Source: Flavobacterium daemonense
GTDB lineage: Bacteria; Bacteroidota; Bacteroidia; Flavobacteriales; Flavobacteriaceae
Reading direction: 5' to 3'
Length of the DNA: 64,000 nucleotides
NCBI RefSeq assembly: GCF_007341385.1
Contig: NZ_VJYD01000006.1
Coordinates: 1 to 64,000, forward strand
A program made the position numbers and the translations under genes. Positions 53,824-62,424 of this stretch are shown piece after piece. Position 1 is the first letter of the stretch. The number at the start of each line of letters is the position of its first letter. Under the pieces are notes generated by a model. The model was not told the origin of the DNA. It did not search any database and saw nothing but the letters and a program-made list of their open reading frames with translations.

Positions 53824-53857
53824 AAAGCTTCTTTTTTATAAAAGAAGCTTTTTTTAT
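53824..53857 (+). terminator. Rho-independent terminator after galM
   Basis: AAAGCTTCTTTT (53824-53835) pairs with AAAAGAAGCTTT (53840-53851), followed by a T run. Confidence 0.9.
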
Positions 53858-53865
53858 TGTTTTAT

Positions 53866-53879
53866 GCAAGCGATTGTGT
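53866..53879 (+). promoter_or_regulatory. Partial operator-like site GCAAGCGATTGTGT
   Basis: It resembles the CAACCGATTG sites with one change in the left half. It is far from the susC start and may be a weak auxiliary site. Confidence 0.3.
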
Positions 53880-54206
53880 AAAAAGCCTTCGCTTTTTCGT
53901 ACAAAAAAATAAGAATTTTGATAGGAGTCTATGTTCTTAAAATTGCGCGGATTGCTTTTAAATGCTCTTTTTTAACTGTTGAAAACACACTTGTTTTTTA
54001 ATCTTTTTTATAGTGTTAAAATGCTGTATATCTGTAATTCTGTAGATTTTAATGAATTGTTTGTTATTTTTTAAAAACCCTAAATATAGTTTTAATTGTT
54101 TTGTTAAAACTGAACTTTTGTTGAGAATCGTTTAAATTTTTAGGTTTAAAATTATTTAGAGTCTAATTTATGTGGTAATTTTTTTCGGTATAAATAAAAA
54201 AAATAT

Positions 54207-54246
54207 ACACAACCGGTTGTGTGATTTAGAATTTTATTTATATTTG
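54207..54246 (+). promoter_or_regulatory. susC promoter with perfect 16-bp operator palindrome
   Basis: ACACAACCGGTTGTGT (54207-54222) is a perfect palindrome. Its TTG (54217-54219) lies 19 bp before TATATTTG (54239-54246), an exact TAnnTTTG -7 match, so the operator covers the -33 box. This suggests direct control by a sugar-responsive regulator. The transcript would start near 54253, giving a leader of about 100 nt. Confidence 0.75.
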
Positions 54247-54354
54247 TTAAAGAAATGTAAAACAGTTGTTTTTTTTCGACCTCAAAAACAGCTGCGTTTA
54301 TATTTAAAAATAAAACTAACTCAAACTATATATTAATTATCTAAATCAATTTTT

Positions 54355-57300
54355 ATGACCGACTTTTTTACAATGAAAAGCAAAAAAAAGCTCCTGAAAT
54401 GTCTGGGGTTTTTATCCCTTATGTTTCTGTTTTCTGTGAGTGCCACAGCTCAGACTACAGTAACGGGAGTTGTATCTGATGCAAATGGGCCAATTCCAGG
54501 AGCTAATGTTACTGTTAAAGGCACTAAAAACAGTGTTGCTACAGGTTTTGACGGAAATTATTCTATAACTAACGTTCCTTCAAATGGAGTGTTGGTCTTC
54601 AGTTTTTTAGGTTTAAAGAATAAAGAAATTGCTGTTGCGGGAAAAAATAAGGTAAATGCAGTTTTAGAAGAAAACCAAAATAATCTGCAAGAGGTTGTAG
54701 TCATAGGTTACGGTACGCAGCGAAAAGAAGCGGTAACGGGTTCTGTGGGGTCAATTAAAGGAGATGTTGTTCGCGAGGTTCCATCGGCAAATATTACTCA
54801 GGCTTTGCAAGGTCGTTTGGCTGGGGTTCAAATGAATCAGACTTCATCAAAACCAGGTTCTGAAATGCAGATTCGTATTAGAGGTACGCGCTCGCTAACG
54901 GCTGATAATAATCCGCTTGTCGTATTAGACGGAATTCCGTTTGCAGGTTCAATTGGCGATATCAGTCCAGACAATATTAAAAGTATTGATATCTTGAAAG
55001 ATGCTTCAGCAACAGCGATTTACGGTTCTCGTGGAGCAAATGGTGTTATTTTGATTACAACAAATAAAGGGCTAAAAGGGCAAAAAGCTAAATTTACATA
55101 CAACACTTATAGTGGTTTGAAAACAATTTTTGCAAAATTCCCAATGATGAACGGACCTGAATTTGTTGCTTTACGTAAAATCGCGACGCTTCCGGGATCA
55201 ACAGCACCGCTTTATACAAATGGTGCTGACGAAGCTGATAATATAAATACAGATTGGCAGAATTTAATGTATGGTGCAGGTTTGGTAACCAATCATGATG
55301 TAGGTGTTTCGGGCGGAACGGAGACTGGAAACTATAATTTTGGGACTAGTTATTATAAAGAAGAAGCAGTTGTGCCAGGACAGGATTATAGCCGTATTTC
55401 ATTGCGAGCTGCTGTAGATCAGGCAATAGGAAAATATTTTAAAGTTGGTTTTACTACAAATAACAATTACTCTATTTCAAATGGTTCAAATTTAAGTTTG
55501 TATAATACGTTAAGTACAACTTCAATTTCGAATCCTTATAATCCAGACGGATCTTTGAAGAGAACAGTAAAAATGCCTTTGGATGAAAACTGGGTGTACA
55601 CAAGAGAAACAGTAAATAATTTGGGTGATAAATGGATCGACCAGACAAAAGCGTACAGCTCTTACAACACTTTATATGCTGAAGTAAAAATACCAGGCGT
55701 TGAAGGTTTGAAATACCATATCGATTTAGGTGGTAATTTCCGTACTACAAGCGGAGGTCAATATACAGGAGAAGGTGTTTTCAGCATCAATCCGACAACT
55801 GTTTCTACAGCTTCGATCACAAATACACTTAATACAAACTGGGCAATCCAAAACTTGATTACGTACGATCGTACTTTTGGAAAACACCAAGTGAATGCAG
55901 TTGCTATGTATTCGTCAGAACAAACTACCTACAATAAATCGCAGGTTAGTGCAAAAGATATCCCTTCTGACTCGTTCCAATTCTACAATTTAGGAAGAGC
56001 AAATGGTGAAATTGCCGTTAACCCAGACAATCAAGATTATCAACAAAGCGGACTGGTTTCATACATGGCGCGTGCAATGTATTCTTACGATAATCGCTAT
56101 ATGCTTACAGCTACTGTTCGTTCAGATGCTTCGTCAAGACTTGCAAAAGGACACCAATGGCATACTTATCCTGCGGTATCTGCTGGATGGAATGTGAAAA
56201 ATGAATCATTTATGCAGAATGTTAGTTGGCTTGACCAATTAAAATTGCGTGCAGGTTATGGAGAAACTTCTAACCAAGCAGTTGCACCTTATTCTACATT
56301 AGGAAGTTTAGCTTCTAGACCGTATAATTTTGGTGAAACAAATGCAACTGGATATTACGTATCGACACTTCCAAATCCTGATTTAGGCTGGGAATATTCG
56401 ACTACAATGAACTATGGTATTGATTTTGGTTTCTTCAAAAATCGTTTAACAGGTACAGCAGAATACTATGTTACAGATACAAAAGATATTCTTTTAAGTG
56501 TTGGTTTGCCTCCAACAGCAGGTGTGGGAAGCTACACAGCAAATATTGGACAAACTCAAAATAAAGGTTATGAATTTACGCTTAACGGATCAATATTCAA
56601 CAATCCGAATGGCTGGTCTTGGGATGTTGGAGTTAACTTTTATTCAAACAAAAACAAGCTAACGGCATTATCTTCTGGACAAGACAGAGATGAAAATAAC
56701 TGGTGGTTTGTTGGACATCCAATCGACGTAATCTTCGACTATGAGAAAATTGGACTTTGGCAGCAAGGAGATGCAAATCTTACTAAATATGAGCCAGGAG
56801 GAAATGTGGGTATGATTAAAGTGAAATATACAGGAGATTTTAATGCTGACGGAACGCCAACAAGACAAATTGGACCTGCTGACAGACAAATCATCGATGT
56901 AAATCCTGATTTCCTTGGAGGTTTCAATACACGTGTTGCTTACAAAAATTTAGATCTTAGTGTAGTAGGAGCTTTTCAAAGCGGAGGAGTTTTGATCAGT
57001 ACGCTTTATTCTTCTACAGGATATTTAAATATGTTGAGCGGACGTAGAGGAAACGTAAAAGTAGATTATTGGACTCCAGAAAATACAGATGCTAAATACC
57101 CAAGACCAGGTGGAATTTCAAGTAATGACAACCCAAAATACGGATCGACTTTAGGATATTTTGATGCTTCTTATGTTAAAATCCGCACGATTACACTTGG
57201 TTATAATATTACTGAAAAATTCATTAAGGACTTAGGAGTAGATAGATTCAGACTTTATTGCACGGTGCAAAATCCGTTCGTAATTTATTCTCCTTACCAC

Positions 57301-57447
57301 AAAGAAACGGGTATGGATCCTGAAACGAACTCGTATGGTAACGAAAATGCAGCAGTAACTGATTTTTACAAAAGACGTTTACTGACATTAGGAACAAATA
57401 CTCCTTCAACACGCACTTTCTTGCTTGGCCTTAATTTAACATTTTAA
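54355..57447 (+). CDS. SusC/RagA family TonB-dependent outer-membrane transporter
   Basis: The protein has 1030 residues, with a signal peptide ending near ATAQ. An internal ATG at 54373 is an equally good start. Next come a carboxypeptidase-regulatory-like domain (TVTGVVSDANGPIPGANVTVKG), the SusC box VVVIGYGTQRKEAVTGSV, the plug domain (NPLVVLDGIPFAGSIGDISPDNIKSIDILKDASATAIYG) and a beta barrel ending in LLGLNLTF. It imports oligosaccharides across the outer membrane with TonB energy. Paired with susD 11 bp later in the xylan locus, its cargo should be xylooligosaccharides. Confidence 0.95.
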   Translation: MTDFFTMKSKKKLLKCLGFLSLMFLFSVSATAQTTVTGVVSDANGPIPGANVTVKGTKNSVATGFDGNYSITNVPSNGVLVFSFLGLKNKEIAVAGKNKVNAVLEENQNNLQEVVVIGYGTQRKEAVTGSVGSIKGDVVREVPSANITQALQGRLAGVQMNQTSSKPGSEMQIRIRGTRSLTADNNPLVVLDGIPFAGSIGDISPDNIKSIDILKDASATAIYGSRGANGVILITTNKGLKGQKAKFTYNTYSGLKTIFAKFPMMNGPEFVALRKIATLPGSTAPLYTNGADEADNINTDWQNLMYGAGLVTNHDVGVSGGTETGNYNFGTSYYKEEAVVPGQDYSRISLRAAVDQAIGKYFKVGFTTNNNYSISNGSNLSLYNTLSTTSISNPYNPDGSLKRTVKMPLDENWVYTRETVNNLGDKWIDQTKAYSSYNTLYAEVKIPGVEGLKYHIDLGGNFRTTSGGQYTGEGVFSINPTTVSTASITNTLNTNWAIQNLITYDRTFGKHQVNAVAMYSSEQTTYNKSQVSAKDIPSDSFQFYNLGRANGEIAVNPDNQDYQQSGLVSYMARAMYSYDNRYMLTATVRSDASSRLAKGHQWHTYPAVSAGWNVKNESFMQNVSWLDQLKLRAGYGETSNQAVAPYSTLGSLASRPYNFGETNATGYYVSTLPNPDLGWEYSTTMNYGIDFGFFKNRLTGTAEYYVTDTKDILLSVGLPPTAGVGSYTANIGQTQNKGYEFTLNGSIFNNPNGWSWDVGVNFYSNKNKLTALSSGQDRDENNWWFVGHPIDVIFDYEKIGLWQQGDANLTKYEPGGNVGMIKVKYTGDFNADGTPTRQIGPADRQIIDVNPDFLGGFNTRVAYKNLDLSVVGAFQSGGVLISTLYSSTGYLNMLSGRRGNVKVDYWTPENTDAKYPRPGGISSNDNPKYGSTLGYFDASYVKIRTITLGYNITEKFIKDLGVDRFRLYCTVQNPFVIYSPYHKETGMDPETNSYGNENAAVTDFYKRRLLTLGTNTPSTRTFLLGLNLTF

Positions 57448-57458
57448 AAAAGAAAACA

Positions 57459-59390
57459 ATGAAACCTATACAAATAAAAACTTTTATAGCAACAGCAATA
57501 ACAGCGCTGTTCTTGGGAGCATGTTCTAATGTTTTAGAAGAAGAGCCTCGCAGTATTTATACTCCTGAATATTTCAAAACCGAAAAAGGAGTTACGGCAG
57601 GATTGACTTCTATGTATGCACACTTACGCTATATTTACGGGCAAGGTTACTATTACAATACAACAGAAACCGGAACCGATGAAGCGACATACGCACAAAG
57701 TGCCGATGCCAACTTTAAGGATATGGATCTTTCTGGCGTTGGGTCAATTACGCCATCTTCAAGCCGTACAGATGCTTTATGGCAGCCGGCATTTATCAAT
57801 ATCAACACGGCAAGCGGTATTATTGAAAATGCTACTGCAATTGGAACGGTTTCAAATGCAATGATTGCCGAAGCGAGATTCTTCCGTGCGTTTGACTATT
57901 TCTTGTTAGTTCAAACTTTTGGCGGAGTGCCATTAGATTTAGGAGCCGGCGACCTTAAATTTAATACAAGTCCGTCAAGATCTTCGGTTAGAAATACCGT
58001 ACCTCAAGTGTACACAAAAGCTGTTTTTCCTGATTTAGTGACTGCAGTAAACGATTTGCCAGATGTGGGTCGAGTGAAAGGAGGCGTAACAAAAACTGCG
58101 GCTAGACTTTATTTGGCAAAAGCGTATTTGACGTATGCATGGTGGTTGAAAAACCCGAACAATATTCCAACGTATCCTGAAACTACCCGTGTAGATCCTG
58201 ACGGACACGATGCTGCTTGGTATTTCCAAAAAGCGTATGATGTTGCGGCAGCAGGAATTGACAGCCACGGTTCATTTGCATTGCAACCAACTTACTACGA
58301 TGTAAATTTAGGAAGCAACGACCGCAACAGTGAAATTTTATTGTATGCTGATCATACAGAGAAAAGTGAATTTTTTAATGCCAGCAGTCTTACGTTTTCA
58401 AATGGTAATGCGCCAGAAAACTTTGCAGTTTGGATGATGACGCCAAACTATACAGTACTTAGAAGTTCAGGAGTAAGCTCTGTTCAGCGTGAAGCAGAAC
58501 AGCATTTAGGTCGTCCATTTATTCGTATGTGCCCGACTATTGGCGCAATTGCGAATACATTTGCCGACAAAACAAACGATTCTCGTTACGATGGTACTTT
58601 TACAACCGTATATCGCGGAAACTGGAACAAAGCGGGTATCACAACTCCTACTTTAAATAATGCAAACGGATTGCCAGTTGCTCCAGGTGGTGCAGTTCTT
58701 TCGTTCTTGAATGCTGAAAATCCAGCTATTGTTTATGCTGCAGGAAACGGACCAGAAGGTGGCGCTGTTGGAGCAGGAGTATTGCCAGGAAGATCTGATT
58801 TTGTTATTGCTCCAAGCGGCATCAGCAGAATTATTTATCCAGGTTTATGGAAACTTGGAACGTATAGAACGGACAACGGAACTGGACTTGGTTCTCCAAA
58901 CGGAGCTAGTACACGTCCGTATAATATCGCAAAATTATCAGAGCTTTATTTAATTGCTGCAGAAGCTGCGGTTATGGGAGCGGCGCCTCAAGGTGGAAAA
59001 AGCGCTAGAGAATTAGTAAATGTTTTAAGAGCTCGTGCCGGAAAATGGAGATTTGACAATAACGGAAATGTTGCAAAATCAGCTGATAACAGTGCAGCAA
59101 TGACAGCAGCAACTCCTGCGGTTATTGATATTAATTATATTTTGGCAGAACGTTCTCGTGAATATTATGGTGAAGGATACCGCTGGTACGATTTGCTAAG
59201 AACTCAAAAATGGACAGAGCTTTCAAGTTCATACCAAATTTGCGGACCAGCTTACGGAAACCATACACCGCTTACAGTAGCTAGAGAAATTAAGCCGTAT
59301 CATTATTTACGTCCAATTCCTCAAGTTCAATTTGATGCAATGATTATGACAGCCTCTGAAAAAGCGGCGTATCAGAATCCAGGCTACTAG
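57459..59390 (+). CDS. SusD/RagB family surface glycan-binding lipoprotein
   Basis: The 643-residue lipoprotein has a lipobox in ALFLGACSNVLEEEP. TPR-like helices follow the typical start (RSIYTPEYFKTEKGVTAGLTSMYA). The C-terminal part with LSELYLIAAEAAV and NYILAERSREYYGEGYRWYDLLR is the most conserved region of SusD proteins. It caps the SusC barrel and captures glycan at the cell surface. It is somewhat longer than the usual 500-600 residues. No SusE or SusF gene follows. Confidence 0.95.
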   Translation: MKPIQIKTFIATAITALFLGACSNVLEEEPRSIYTPEYFKTEKGVTAGLTSMYAHLRYIYGQGYYYNTTETGTDEATYAQSADANFKDMDLSGVGSITPSSSRTDALWQPAFININTASGIIENATAIGTVSNAMIAEARFFRAFDYFLLVQTFGGVPLDLGAGDLKFNTSPSRSSVRNTVPQVYTKAVFPDLVTAVNDLPDVGRVKGGVTKTAARLYLAKAYLTYAWWLKNPNNIPTYPETTRVDPDGHDAAWYFQKAYDVAAAGIDSHGSFALQPTYYDVNLGSNDRNSEILLYADHTEKSEFFNASSLTFSNGNAPENFAVWMMTPNYTVLRSSGVSSVQREAEQHLGRPFIRMCPTIGAIANTFADKTNDSRYDGTFTTVYRGNWNKAGITTPTLNNANGLPVAPGGAVLSFLNAENPAIVYAAGNGPEGGAVGAGVLPGRSDFVIAPSGISRIIYPGLWKLGTYRTDNGTGLGSPNGASTRPYNIAKLSELYLIAAEAAVMGAAPQGGKSARELVNVLRARAGKWRFDNNGNVAKSADNSAAMTAATPAVIDINYILAERSREYYGEGYRWYDLLRTQKWTELSSSYQICGPAYGNHTPLTVAREIKPYHYLRPIPQVQFDAMIMTASEKAAYQNPGY

Positions 59391-59520
59391 GAAATGAAAT
59401 CCTGATTTGCCCGAAATCAAATGATAAAACAAATCAAAGCAGCAATTAAGTTAGATAAAGTTGTAAGTAAGTGTTTATTTTACAGAATTAGTTAGAACTG
59501 CAAACAAATTTGTTTTATAA

Positions 59521-59552
59521 AAAAGCCGAGAGTTGAGCCCTCTCGGCTTTTT
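59521..59552 (+). terminator. Rho-independent terminator after susD
   Basis: AAAAGCCGAGAG (59521-59532) pairs with CTCTCGGCTTTT (59540-59551). Confidence 0.9.
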
Positions 59553-59566
59553 GCTGTCAGGCTTAA

Positions 59567-59606
59567 GATGTGAAATGTTAGATGTGAAATGTTAGATGTT
59601 AGATGT
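59567..59606. repeat. Short tandem repeat GATGTGAAATGTTA
   Basis: The 14-bp unit occurs twice in tandem (59567-59594) and continues as GATGTTAGATGTAAG. It is non-coding, within the 466-bp gap between susD and the esterase gene. Confidence 0.8.
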
Positions 59607-59630
59607 AAGAATCTGATTTGTGTTATTTTT

Positions 59631-59766
59631 AAACACATAGAAACATAGATTTAGCATCCTTAAAAAGGCGTTTCACTTACATTAACAAACATAGACTATG
59701 TGTTAGAAAGTAGTTTCTTTCAATTGCCTTCTTCCAAAAAGAAAAATCTATGTTTCTATGTGTTAT
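59631..59766. repeat. Dispersed CACATAGAAACATAG repeat, copy 3
   Basis: AAACACATAGAAACATAGATTT at the left and AAATCTATGTTTCTATGTGTT at the right are near-perfect reverse complements. AAAAAGGCGTTTCACTTA lies inside, as in copy 2. The CCCGAAGTTTCGGG palindrome follows at 59818-59833. Confidence 0.85.
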
Positions 59767-59856
59767 ATTTTTTTCGAATTACACCAACAGGTTAACTATA
59801 TTTAAAAAAGATTTCAGTCCCGAAGTTTCGGGATTTGCAGAAAAATAAATTATAAA

Positions 59857-61776
59857 ATGAGAAAAATACTAATTCTTATAACGGTGCTTTTGTACAGCAC
59901 CATTTATTCTCAAATAAAACTTCCGAGATTGATAAGCGACGGAATGGTTTTACAGCGCGATATGCCCGTAAAAATTTGGGGATGGGCGCAGCCAAATGAA
60001 AAAGTCGAAATTAATTTCAATAAAAAGAAGTTTCAGACTACCACTTCTCAAGATGGAAACTGGGTAATTACTTTGCCTTCTCAAAAAGCAGGCGGGCCAT
60101 ATGAAATGACTTTGACGGCAAGCAATACCATCGTTCTTAAGAATATTTTATTTGGAGATGTTTGGCTTTGCTCGGGACAGTCGAATATGGAACTTCCTAT
60201 GGATCGTGTAAAAGACAAATACAAGGAGGTAATTGCAAAAATAAACAACTCGCAAATCAGACAGTTTTTAGTGCCAGATCAATATGAGTTTGCCAAAGAA
60301 AATACTGATTTTTCAAGCGGCGAATGGAAAGAAGCAAATCAAGCAAATATTTTGAATTTTTCGGCAGTTGCTTATTTTTTTGCAAGTGAAATATACGAGA
60401 AGTATAAAATTCCGATTGGGTTAATCAACAGCGCTTTAGGAGGTTCTCCGGCCGAATCTTGGCTTAGCGCCGATGCCATTAAAAAGTTTCCAGATTATGA
60501 TGCTGAATATCAGAAGTTCAAAGACGGAACCTTGGGCGCGCAAATCGAAGCAAATGACAGGAAAATCAGCACCGACTGGTATTCTGATGTCAATCGTCAA
60601 GATGAAGGTTTAAAGAAACAATGGTCAAAAGCTGATTTAGATGATATCGATTGGCCGGTTATGAATATTCCGGGTTATTGGGCAGATCACACTTTAGGAA
60701 ATACAAATGGTGCGGTGTGGTTTAGAAAAGAAGTTAATTTGTCAAATCTAAAAGCTTCTTCGGCAAAATTGATCTTAGGAAGAATTGTCGATGCTGATTC
60801 GGTTTATGTTAACGGAAATTTTGTTGGAACAACTTCTTATTTGTATCCGCCAAGAAAATATTCTTTTGATCCGAAGTTTTTAAAAGAAGGAAAAAACGAA
60901 ATCGCCATAAGAGTAATTAATAATTCAGGAAGAGGCGGTTTTGTTGAAGATAAGCCATATCAATTGGTTTTGGATAACGATTCTATTGATTTGAAAGGCG
61001 AGTGGAAATACAAATTAGGAGTAAAAATGGCTCCTTTGCCAGCTCCGACTTTCATTAGATGGAAGCCTGTCGGATTGTACAATTCAATGATTGCGCCTTT
61101 GAAAAATTACGCTATAAAAGGCGTGCTTTGGTACCAAGGCGAATCGAGCACTAAAAAGCCACAGGAATACGCGGCACTCATGCAAACATTGATTACAAGC
61201 TGGAGAACAGAGTGGAAGCAAGGTGATTTTCCGTTTTTATACGTGCAGTTGACCAATTTTATGGAACCAAAGACAGAACCCGCAGAAAGCAACTGGGCAG
61301 CTTTAAGACAACAGCAAAAAAACACTTTAGCAGTTCCAAATACCGGAATGGCTGTTACAATTGATTTGGGCGAATGGAATGATATTCATCCGTTAAACAA
61401 ATACGATGTCGGCAAAAGATTGGCTTTGCAGGCTGAAAAATTGGCTTATGGTGAAAAAAACATTGTATCGTCAGGACCGCTTTTTAAATCAATGGAGCAA
61501 AAAGGGAATCAACTTGTTTTGTCTTTTACTGACACAGGAAGCGGATTAATTGCCCAAAATAATTCAAGCTTAAAAGGATTTGAAGTTGCAGGAAGCGACG
61601 GAAAATTTGTTTGGGCAAGTGCAATTATCGAAGGAAACAAAATTAAAGTTTGGAACGAAACGATTGCAAAACCAGTAAAAGTCCGATACGCTTGGGCTGA
61701 TAATCCAACTGAAGCGAATTTGTATAATAAAGAAAATTTACCGGCTTCGCCTTTTGAGGGAAGTTTAGATAAATAA
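59857..61776 (+). CDS. Secreted SASA-domain acetylesterase (sialate O-acetylesterase-like)
   Basis: The 639-residue protein has a signal peptide (to about residue 19). It is an SGNH-type esterase with the nucleophile Ser in CSGQSNMELPMDR, the oxyanion-hole region GVLWYQGESS, and the Asp-x-x-His motif in EWNDIHPLN. A beta-sandwich insertion (about residues 230-400, with WPVMNIPGYWADH and VNGNFVGTTSYLYPP) splits the catalytic domain. The layout resembles the insertion-bearing acetylesterases active on plant xylan or xyloglucan. Removal of acetyl groups from xylan is the likely role here. Sialate as the true substrate is unlikely in this context. Confidence 0.88.
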   Translation: MRKILILITVLLYSTIYSQIKLPRLISDGMVLQRDMPVKIWGWAQPNEKVEINFNKKKFQTTTSQDGNWVITLPSQKAGGPYEMTLTASNTIVLKNILFGDVWLCSGQSNMELPMDRVKDKYKEVIAKINNSQIRQFLVPDQYEFAKENTDFSSGEWKEANQANILNFSAVAYFFASEIYEKYKIPIGLINSALGGSPAESWLSADAIKKFPDYDAEYQKFKDGTLGAQIEANDRKISTDWYSDVNRQDEGLKKQWSKADLDDIDWPVMNIPGYWADHTLGNTNGAVWFRKEVNLSNLKASSAKLILGRIVDADSVYVNGNFVGTTSYLYPPRKYSFDPKFLKEGKNEIAIRVINNSGRGGFVEDKPYQLVLDNDSIDLKGEWKYKLGVKMAPLPAPTFIRWKPVGLYNSMIAPLKNYAIKGVLWYQGESSTKKPQEYAALMQTLITSWRTEWKQGDFPFLYVQLTNFMEPKTEPAESNWAALRQQQKNTLAVPNTGMAVTIDLGEWNDIHPLNKYDVGKRLALQAEKLAYGEKNIVSSGPLFKSMEQKGNQLVLSFTDTGSGLIAQNNSSLKGFEVAGSDGKFVWASAIIEGNKIKVWNETIAKPVKVRYAWADNPTEANLYNKENLPASPFEGSLDK

Positions 61777-61786
61777 AAATTAAAAG

Positions 61787-61827
61787 CAAAGCAGGATTTC
61801 ATCATTTGAAATCCTGCTTTGTTTTTA
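61787..61827. terminator. Terminator after the esterase gene
   Basis: The 15-bp arms CAAAGCAGGATTTCA (61787-61801) and TGAAATCCTGCTTTG (61807-61821) are followed by TTTTT. It closes the xylan locus. Confidence 0.92.
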
Positions 61828-61895
61828 TAATCATCGATTCAAAATAAGAAAGAACCAGCTGAAATTTCTTTCATCTTTTCTCTGATATTTTTTTT

Positions 61896-62285
61896 CTACT
61901 GCGTTCTCAAATTCACATCATTTACAAAAATCAGCGGTTGCATCGTGCTCATATTGATAAGAGATAAAATCCCGTTTTTATTTTCGTTTATTCCGTTTAT
62001 TTTAAAGCAATATTGATCTCCATCTCTGTCCATCAACGTTATATATTCGGTGGTATCATCAGAATTGTTCTGGCAGCTGTGCGATATTGTGTATTTATAC
62101 ATCACTTTCATGATGTCTTTATCGTAGTTGTAAACTCTTCCGTCCTGAGTAAAAACCCACTTTGTAGTTCGGTGCGTATCAGAAAACCAATTTCCTAAAA
62201 TACGTTTTGACGAAGGATCTTGGCTTTGTGCAAAAATCGCAGAGGCAAAAAGGAGCAATGGCAGAATAAAAAACAGCTTTTTCAT
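61896..62285 (-). CDS. Small secreted protein of unknown function (lipocalin-like)
   Basis: The 129-residue protein has a signal peptide ending near IFAQ (about residue 19). The mature domain has a beta pattern beginning ILGNWFSDTHRTTKWVFTQDGRVYNY, typical of small lipocalin-like domains. Two cysteines (SCQNN and YCFKI) could bond. No binding or catalytic motif was seen. It is monocistronic. Confidence 0.75.
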   Translation of the reverse strand: MKKLFFILPLLLFASAIFAQSQDPSSKRILGNWFSDTHRTTKWVFTQDGRVYNYDKDIMKVMYKYTISHSCQNNSDDTTEYITLMDRDGDQYCFKINGINENKNGILSLINMSTMQPLIFVNDVNLRTQ

Positions 62286-62424
62286 AGATTTTCTAATTAT
62301 AAAATAGTTGAGTTATTATTTTCTTATAAAAGTACAATTTTGCTTGATTCAGAAAATAGGCATGCTTATAATTTTCTGTTAAATGAAATTTCTAAATTCT
62401 ATGTTGTAAAAAAGATAGGATTGG

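Larger units (their letters stand above)
53804..54354. other. 551-bp regulatory region before susC
   Basis: From left to right it holds the galM terminator, a partial operator-like site (53866-53879), an AT-rich stretch of about 320 bp with no coding signal, the perfect 16-bp palindrome and the susC promoter. Confidence 0.7.

Noticed and set aside
59567..59606. CRISPR-like array
   Set aside because: Only two 14-bp tandem units without spacers.
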